From assembly GCA_036274695.1 (NCBI GenBank), contig DASUFF010000158.1, positions 1 through 9,549 on the forward strand: DNA of 9,549 nucleotides, written 5' to 3'. Under the pieces are notes generated by a model that worked only from the letters and a program-made list of their open reading frames with translations, had not been told where the DNA came from and made no database searches. The translations under genes were made by a program, and so were the position numbers. Positions 6,127 through 9,549 of the stretch are shown here, one piece after another; within the stretch, counting starts at the first letter, position 1, and the number at the start of each line of letters is the position of its first letter. Source of the stretch: DASUFF01 sp036274695. GTDB lineage: Bacteria > UBA10199 > JACPAL01 > GCA-016699445.

Positions 6127-6975
6127 ATGAGCATCAGCTATATCCTCGTTTTGTTTCTGACCCAGATGTCCGTCGGCATGGTGGCGGCCGTGGCCTTGCT
6201 GCCGCCGAAACTCGTCGACGCGCGCTTTTTCGGCTCCGTCGGCTTCTGGGCCTTCCTCTTCACCGGCATCGGCCTGTTCGTCCGCCTCAAATCCACCTTC
6301 CACCTCCCCGAGATCTTCGGAGGCGCCTCCGCGGTCCAGGGCTTGAGCAAGGCGATGTGGATCTCCTACGTGTCCTTCTTCGCCCTCTGCGCCTTTTTGT
6401 GGCTGCGCATGCGCTTCCGGGACGTCTCTCCTCCCAAGGCCGAGCTGATCTTGATTTCGGCGGTCGGGCTCGCGGGCGTGGTGCTGGATTCGCTGCTCTT
6501 CCGCCCCTCGCTTCCCCCCGCGTGGGCCCAGAACGTCCTCATGCCGATGAATTTCGTGACGACGTCGCTTATTTTAGGCGGATTCCTGGCCGGAATGATG
6601 TTCGGACATCATTATCTGATGAATACAGAGATCCCCAAAAAATTGCTGGTGACGATGGCGTGGATCTTGATCGGCATCATGGCCCTGCGCATCGTCGCGG
6701 TGGGCGCGACCCTGGCGATCTTCAAGGAGTTCGTCCGGCCGGACTCGAATTTCCTCGATGCGCTGGTCTCGATCCAGGGCCACGGCATCTTCTTCTGGCA
6801 GCGCGTCTTGGTGGGGCTCTTCATCCCGGCCGTCGTCGTCGGCCTGATCTACGGCACGGCGCGCATCGGTTCCAACCAGTCGGCGACGGGGATCATGTAC
6901 GTGGCCATCGCCTTCGTGTTCATCGGGGAGCTGGCGGCGCGCTATTTGTTTCTGCTTTCGGCGATTCCGTTGTGA
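6127..6975 (+). CDS. unrecognised multi-pass membrane protein (about 8 TM)
   Basis: This 282-residue protein is almost entirely hydrophobic, with about eight predicted membrane spans. The approximate spans begin at SISYILVLF, GSVGFWAFLF, MWISYVSFFA, LILISAVGLA, FVTTSLILGG, LVTMAWILIG, WQRVLVGLFI and GIMYVAIAFV. Visible landmarks are an adjacent His pair in MMFGHHYLM (H161, H162) at the end of the fifth span and a C-terminal FIGELAARYLF segment. The latter faintly recalls quinol-oxidising NrfD/DmsC-type anchors, but the match is too short to assign a family. The His pair and quinone-like ending would fit a heme or quinone role, which is speculation. The start at ATG 6127 is preferred over ATG 6088 because the extra 13 codons come from a hairpin repeat. 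Neither start has a clear Shine-Dalgarno. Confidence 0.75.
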   Translation: MSISYILVLFLTQMSVGMVAAVALLPPKLVDARFFGSVGFWAFLFTGIGLFVRLKSTFHLPEIFGGASAVQGLSKAMWISYVSFFALCAFLWLRMRFRDVSPPKAELILISAVGLAGVVLDSLLFRPSLPPAWAQNVLMPMNFVTTSLILGGFLAGMMFGHHYLMNTEIPKKLLVTMAWILIGIMALRIVAVGATLAIFKEFVRPDSNFLDALVSIQGHGIFFWQRVLVGLFIPAVVVGLIYGTARIGSNQSATGIMYVAIAFVFIGELAARYLFLLSAIPL

Positions 6976-6986
6976 GTACCGCGTTT

Positions 6987-6999
6987 CCCCCTCACCCTT
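6987..6999 (+). repeat. outer left arm of the inverted-repeat unit
   Basis: CCCCCTCACCCTT lies 11 nt after the stop of the membrane-protein gene. It is the exact reverse complement of 7447-7459. Confidence 0.7.
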
Positions 7000-7022
7000 A
7001 ACTGTGGCCGGGGGAGCCATTT

Positions 7023-7046
7023 CCCTCTCCCGCGGGGGGAGAGGGG
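7023..7046 (+). repeat. inner left palindromic arm of the inverted-repeat unit
   Basis: A CCCTCTCCC...GGGGAGAGGGG segment folds on itself as CCCTCTCCC opposite GGGGAGAGGG. It also matches, in reverse complement over 23 nt, the right inner arm at 7399-7421. Its last bases (GAGGGG, 7041-7046) stand 7 nt before the DUF559 ATG and can serve as its ribosome binding site. Confidence 0.75.
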
Positions 7047-7053
7047 TCGTTTT

Positions 7054-7440
7054 ATGAACTTTGGGAAAGAAAAGTCTAAGATCGTTCGCGCACGGGAGTT
7101 AAGGAAGGCTTCGACTCCGTCGGAAGATCGATTGTGGCGCATTCTTCGCAATCGGGCCCTTCAGGGTCTTAAGTTTCGGCGCCAACAACCGATCGATGGT
7201 TATATCGCCGACTTTTGCTGCTTCGAAAAAAGGCTCATCATCGAATTGGACGGCGCCATTCACGACCGGGAAAACCAGAAAGAATACGACCAGGAGAGAG
7301 ATCGTCACCTGACAGACCAAGGCTTCAAGGTCTTACGATTCTCCAACGACGAATCTGAGGAAGCGATCGTGAATCGGATCCTGAACCTTGCAAATGCTCC
7401 CTCTCCCCCCGCGGGAGAGGGGCGCGACTACAAGAGATAA
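7054..7440 (+). CDS. DUF559-family protein (Vsr-like/restriction-endonuclease-fold putative nuclease)
   Basis: This 128-residue protein matches the DUF559 pattern throughout. It has TPSEDRLWRILRN (E24), LKFRRQQPIDGYIADFCC (41-56, with D53) and KRLIIELDGAIHD (E64, D66, H70), followed by DQERDRHLTDQGFKVLRFSN. The E...D...ExD spacing is that of the PD-(D/E)xK / very-short-patch-repair-like fold, so a nicking or DNA-binding role is plausible. No specific substrate is established for the family. The final residues APSPPAGEGRDYKR are encoded by the right-hand palindromic repeat, so the element boundary forms the protein's tail. The ATG is preceded by GAGGGG from the left repeat. G+C is about 50%, below the neighbours, suggesting acquisition by transfer. 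It sits between two unrelated membrane-protein genes and has no methyltransferase partner, so it does not look like a restriction system. Confidence 0.85.
   Translation: MNFGKEKSKIVRARELRKASTPSEDRLWRILRNRALQGLKFRRQQPIDGYIADFCCFEKRLIIELDGAIHDRENQKEYDQERDRHLTDQGFKVLRFSNDESEEAIVNRILNLANAPSPPAGEGRDYKR
7399..7422 (-). repeat. inner right palindromic arm of the inverted-repeat unit
   Basis: CCCTCTCC...GGGAGAGGGG is the reverse complement of the left inner arm over 23 nt. It lies within the last codons of the DUF559 gene, encoding the PSPPAGEG peptide. Confidence 0.75.
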
Positions 7441-7446
7441 AAAGGG

Positions 7447-7459
7447 AAGGGTGAGGGGG
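7447..7459 (-). repeat. outer right arm of the inverted-repeat unit
   Basis: AAGGGTGAGGGGG exactly reverse-complements 6987-6999. It ends 2 nt before the GTG at 7462, so its G-run may act as the ribosome binding site of the zinc-ribbon membrane-protein gene. Confidence 0.7.
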
Positions 7460-7461
7460 CC

Positions 7462-7785
7462 GTGGCCGAATCGTTCACCAGCGAAAATCCGGAGGAAATG
7501 CTCGACTCCTGCCGCTCCTGCGGCGCCAAGGACCTCTACCTCCAAAAGGACTTCCCCCGAAAAATAGCCATCCCCATCGTCATCGTCGCGGCCCTTTTAG
7601 TCCCTTGGACCTACGGCGCTTCTCTGATCGTGGCCGCCGTCATCGATTTCGTCATCTTCCGGAAGACCAAGTGGATGAGCGTCTGTTACAAGTGCCGGGT
7701 CGAATACCGGGGATTCCGCAACAACCCGAAACATAAAGAGTTTGACCGCCATCTCGATGAATTATATCGATACGGCGAGCCTTAA
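7462..7785 (+). CDS. small zinc-ribbon membrane protein, function unknown
   Basis: This 107-residue protein has two CxxC knuckles, C17/C20 in SCRSCGAKDLYLQKDFPRK and C75/C78 in SVCYKCRVEYRGF. They are separated by a hydrophobic hairpin of about 33 residues (roughly 34-66, IAIPIVIVAALLV...VIDFVIF). With two short spans, both cysteine pairs would be on the same membrane side, able to form one split zinc ribbon. The conserved-looking C-terminal segment GFRNNPKHKEFDRHLDELYRY supports a real gene. No function is recognised. The GTG at 7462 starts 2 nt after the inverted-repeat unit; its only upstream purine tract is AGGGTGAGGGGG from the repeat. An alternative ATG at 7498 (residue 13) has GGAGGA directly before it but only 1 nt of spacing, so the GTG is preferred with reservation. 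Confidence 0.75.
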   Translation: MAESFTSENPEEMLDSCRSCGAKDLYLQKDFPRKIAIPIVIVAALLVPWTYGASLIVAAVIDFVIFRKTKWMSVCYKCRVEYRGFRNNPKHKEFDRHLDELYRYGEP

Positions 7786-7806
7786 AGACGAACTGGAGAA
7801 TTTCTC

Positions 7807-8820
7807 ATGAGCACCACCATTCGCATCGCCCATTCGCCCGACGCCGACGACGCCTTCATGTTCTACGCCCTTTTGAACGGCAAGATCGAGACGCCGCCGA
7901 ACGTCCAGTTCGTCGATACGAAGGAAGACATCGAAAGCCTGAACCAAAGGGCGATGAAGGGGGAATACGAGGTCTCCGCCGTGTCCTTCCACGTCTATCC
8001 GTACATCGCCGGCAAATATTACCTGCTCTCGACGGGAGCCTGCTTCGGGGACAAGTACGGGCCCATCGTCGTCGCGGCCAAGGCCTTGAAGCCCAAGCAG
8101 TTGCTCAAGGTCCGGATGGCCATCCCCGGCAAGATGACGAGCGCCTTCCTCGCGCTCAAGCTCTACGAGCATCACCTGGCCGGCGAGGCCAAGTCGGGCA
8201 TCTGTTACACTCAGGTCCCCTTCGATAAGATCGTCGACGAGGTGAAGGAGAAAAAGGTCGATGCCGGCCTCATCATCCATGAAGGCCAGCTCACGTTCTC
8301 CGACGAAGGCCTCCACAAGCTGGTCGATTTGGGGGAATGGTGGAACAAGCAGACCGATCTCCCGCTCCCCTTGGGCGGCATCATCATCCGCCGCGATTTG
8401 GATCCGGAAGTCATCAAGGCCGTGGGCGAGGCGATCCAGAAGAGCATTGTTTACGCCTTGGAGCACAAAGAAGAGGCCCTGGCCTATGCCCAGCCCTTCG
8501 CGCGCGGGATGGACGCGGAACGGGCCAAGCAGTTCATCGGGATGTACGTGAACGATTGGACCGTCGATTTCGGCCGGGCGGGCTACAAGGCCATCAAGAC
8601 CTTCCTGGACCGGGGTTATCGGGAAGGCATCTTGAAGGAGCCGGTGAGTCTGGCGGGCTGCGTTTACGACGTGAAGCGCGGCCGCGTGCGCGCGGGATTG
8701 GTGGAGCCGGCGGCGGAAGCCTCCCCCCCGTCTCCGGAAGACACGCAGCCCATGGAGGCGGAAGCTCCCGCGTCCGAGGACGCCACGGTTAAAATGTCGG
8801 ATGATGCGGCCGGTTCGTAA
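7807..8820 (+). CDS. PF02621 MqnA/MqnD-family protein (menaquinone biosynthesis, solute-binding fold)
   Basis: This 337-residue protein has no signal peptide and a periplasmic-binding-protein-like fold of the VitK2_biosynth family. Its opening IRIAHSPDADDAFMFYALL matches the N-terminus of the MqnD-type branch. Others are SAVSFHVYPYI, STGACFGDKYGPIVVA near residue 76, and LIIHEGQLTFSDEGL with H158 in the position of the catalytic histidine region of MqnD. MqnD converts cyclic dehypoxanthine futalosine to 1,4-dihydroxy-6-naphthoate in the futalosine menaquinone pathway. Whether this copy is the true MqnD or a paralogue is not decided here, and no other mqn gene is in the window. The family is usually 270-290 residues. 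This copy adds about 45 residues of Pro/Ala/Glu-rich tail (EPAAEASPPSPEDTQPMEAE...). A good ribosome site GGAGAA (7795-7800) precedes the ATG by 6 nt. Its stop faces the convergent gene 6 nt away. Confidence 0.8.
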   Translation: MSTTIRIAHSPDADDAFMFYALLNGKIETPPNVQFVDTKEDIESLNQRAMKGEYEVSAVSFHVYPYIAGKYYLLSTGACFGDKYGPIVVAAKALKPKQLLKVRMAIPGKMTSAFLALKLYEHHLAGEAKSGICYTQVPFDKIVDEVKEKKVDAGLIIHEGQLTFSDEGLHKLVDLGEWWNKQTDLPLPLGGIIIRRDLDPEVIKAVGEAIQKSIVYALEHKEEALAYAQPFARGMDAERAKQFIGMYVNDWTVDFGRAGYKAIKTFLDRGYREGILKEPVSLAGCVYDVKRGRVRAGLVEPAAEASPPSPEDTQPMEAEAPASEDATVKMSDDAAGS

Positions 8821-8826
8821 CGGAAG

Positions 8827-9549
8827 TTAACCCGCCTTCTTCGCCTTCTCCTGTTCGACGATCGTCTTGAGCTCCTTGCCGCGATGTCGGAAGAGTCGGT
8901 CGGTGACGGCGTTCTTGAGCGGCGTGAGGTTGATTCCCGCAATCAAGTCCTGGCTCAAGCTCTTCAGGAAGACCACCTGCTCCTCCCACGGCAGCGCATA
9001 AATTCGATCTAGAACCACGAAGGCGTCCGGCGTCTGCTGGAGCTTGTGGGCGACCACCAGGATCTGCTCTTTGGGGACGAAGCCGTCCTCGCGCGCCTCG
9101 CGGATGAAACGGGTCTTCAGCTTCTCATTCAAACTCAAAGCCTTCACCAAGCCGTTGTTGATCTCGTGCTGGATGCGGTCGACTAAGGCCAAATATTTTT
9201 CCTGTGCCGGGTTCTCCGCCGTCGGTCCCGAGGGCTTCTCCAACCCTTCCACGCCGGCGGCGTTGAGCGTGAAGACGTCGCCCACCGTGAATTTCACCGT
9301 CTGCTCGGTCTGAACCTTGAACGAGCCCTTGGGAACGAGATTCGCCGTGCCGTCGATGCCGATGAAGACGAGATGGACGGGGACGCCCCGCGTCGCCAGC
9401 GCCATCTCCGTGTCGATGGCCAGGAAGGCACAACCTTTTTTGAGATGTCCCAGATCGTCCTTCAGCGATTTCGCGGTGCCGGTGGTGTAGAAGCCGGCGT
9501 CCATGCGCTCGCCGTCCGGCCCGAAATTGCCGACGGCGCGCGTGCCCTG
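8827..9549 (-). CDS. hypothetical protein, 5' end outside the window
   Basis: This minus-strand frame ends at the TAA at 8827-8829 and stays open to the right edge, giving at least 240 residues. A Met codon exists at 9502-9504, but the upstream codons (reading QGTRAVGNFGPDGER) are uninterrupted and look like natural protein, so the true start probably lies beyond the window. The visible N-terminal part is predicted mainly beta (AFLAIDTEMAL, PVHLVFIGIDGTANLVPKG, VKFTVGDVFTLNAAG). The second half, from about AQEKYLALVDRIQHEI onward, is alpha-helical and ends in a Lys/Glu-rich tail, suggesting two domains. No signal peptide or membrane span is visible in this portion. I do not recognise the family. 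It is convergent with the PF02621 gene, with only 6 nt between stops, so the two transcripts probably overlap at their 3' ends. Confidence 0.7.
   Translation of the reverse strand, partial: QGTRAVGNFGPDGERMDAGFYTTGTAKSLKDDLGHLKKGCAFLAIDTEMALATRGVPVHLVFIGIDGTANLVPKGSFKVQTEQTVKFTVGDVFTLNAAGVEGLEKPSGPTAENPAQEKYLALVDRIQHEINNGLVKALSLNEKLKTRFIREAREDGFVPKEQILVVAHKLQQTPDAFVVLDRIYALPWEEQVVFLKSLSQDLIAGINLTPLKNAVTDRLFRHRGKELKTIVEQEKAKKAG

Larger units (their letters stand above)
6987..7459. mobile_element. putative 473-bp inverted-repeat unit carrying a DUF559 gene
   Basis: Two nested inverted-repeat pairs bracket the DUF559 gene. The outer pair is CCCCCTCACCCTT (6987-6999) against AAGGGTGAGGGGG (7447-7459), 13 nt and perfect. 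The inner pair is 7023-7045 against 7399-7421, 23 nt and perfect, and each inner arm is itself nearly palindromic. The enclosed gene has lower G+C than its neighbours: 59 of 120 bases at 7201-7320 by hand count, against 38 of 60 at 8101-8160. No target-site duplication is evident in the flanks (CGCGTTT on the left, CCGTGGC on the right). No transposase is present, so movement, if any, would depend on the DUF559 protein or on functions in trans. Confidence 0.5.

Noticed and set aside
7054..7440. DUF559 gene as part of a restriction-modification or CRISPR/defence system
   Set aside because: No methyltransferase, helicase or defence partner is nearby, and the neighbours are unrelated membrane proteins.
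7742..7770. TTGACC ... TATATC/TATCGA as a promoter for the PF02621 gene
   Set aside because: The -10 candidates are poor or at 14-15 nt spacing, and the site lies inside the zinc-ribbon membrane-protein gene. Operon read-through is as likely.

Overview
The window is a GC-rich (about 60-63% G+C), densely packed bacterial chromosome segment. Nine complete protein genes lie on the plus strand, and one partial gene runs in from the right end on the minus strand. The gene content (CHAD protein, Ppx/GppA, paired TMK-like kinases, DUF47-PiT, PF02621 menaquinone-type protein) and the presence of G/C-rich palindromic repeats suggest a Gram-negative lineage of deltaproteobacterial grade or a related uncultured phylum. 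That placement is an inference and is weak. No rRNA, tRNA or CRISPR array is visible.

Region 1 (1-4349) is a tightly overlapping operon: a CHAD-domain protein, a two-domain Ppx/GppA phosphatase with an HD domain, two tandem divergent thymidylate-kinase-fold proteins, and a SixA-type histidine phosphatase. The first four genes overlap by 4, 97 and 56 nt. CHAD and Ppx point to polyphosphate. The second kinase has arginine in place of the Walker A lysine, and both kinases share a conserved Y-[YW]-E-[AS]-G-M-D-L block where a normal TMP kinase has its DRIE-type segment. The pair therefore looks like a specialised kinase/partner unit rather than housekeeping dTMP kinases.

Region 2 (4372-6032) is a DUF47/PhoU-like regulator followed by a PiT phosphate transporter, overlapping by 8 nt. 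It has its own strong sigma70-type promoter, placed so that the mRNA should be essentially leaderless. Regions 1 and 2 together form a phosphate-uptake and probable polyphosphate-handling neighbourhood.

Region 3 (6031-7785) is accessory. It holds a short repeat zone with two hairpins, an unrecognised 8-TM membrane protein, and a roughly 473-bp unit bounded by nested inverted repeats. That unit encodes a small DUF559 (Vsr-like fold) putative nuclease with lower G+C. A small zinc-ribbon membrane protein follows immediately, and its start signal abuts the repeat.

Region 4 (7807-9549) is a PF02621 (MqnA/MqnD-type) protein with an acidic Pro/Ala/Glu tail. It converges, 6 nt apart, on a minus-strand gene of unknown function whose 5' end lies outside the window.
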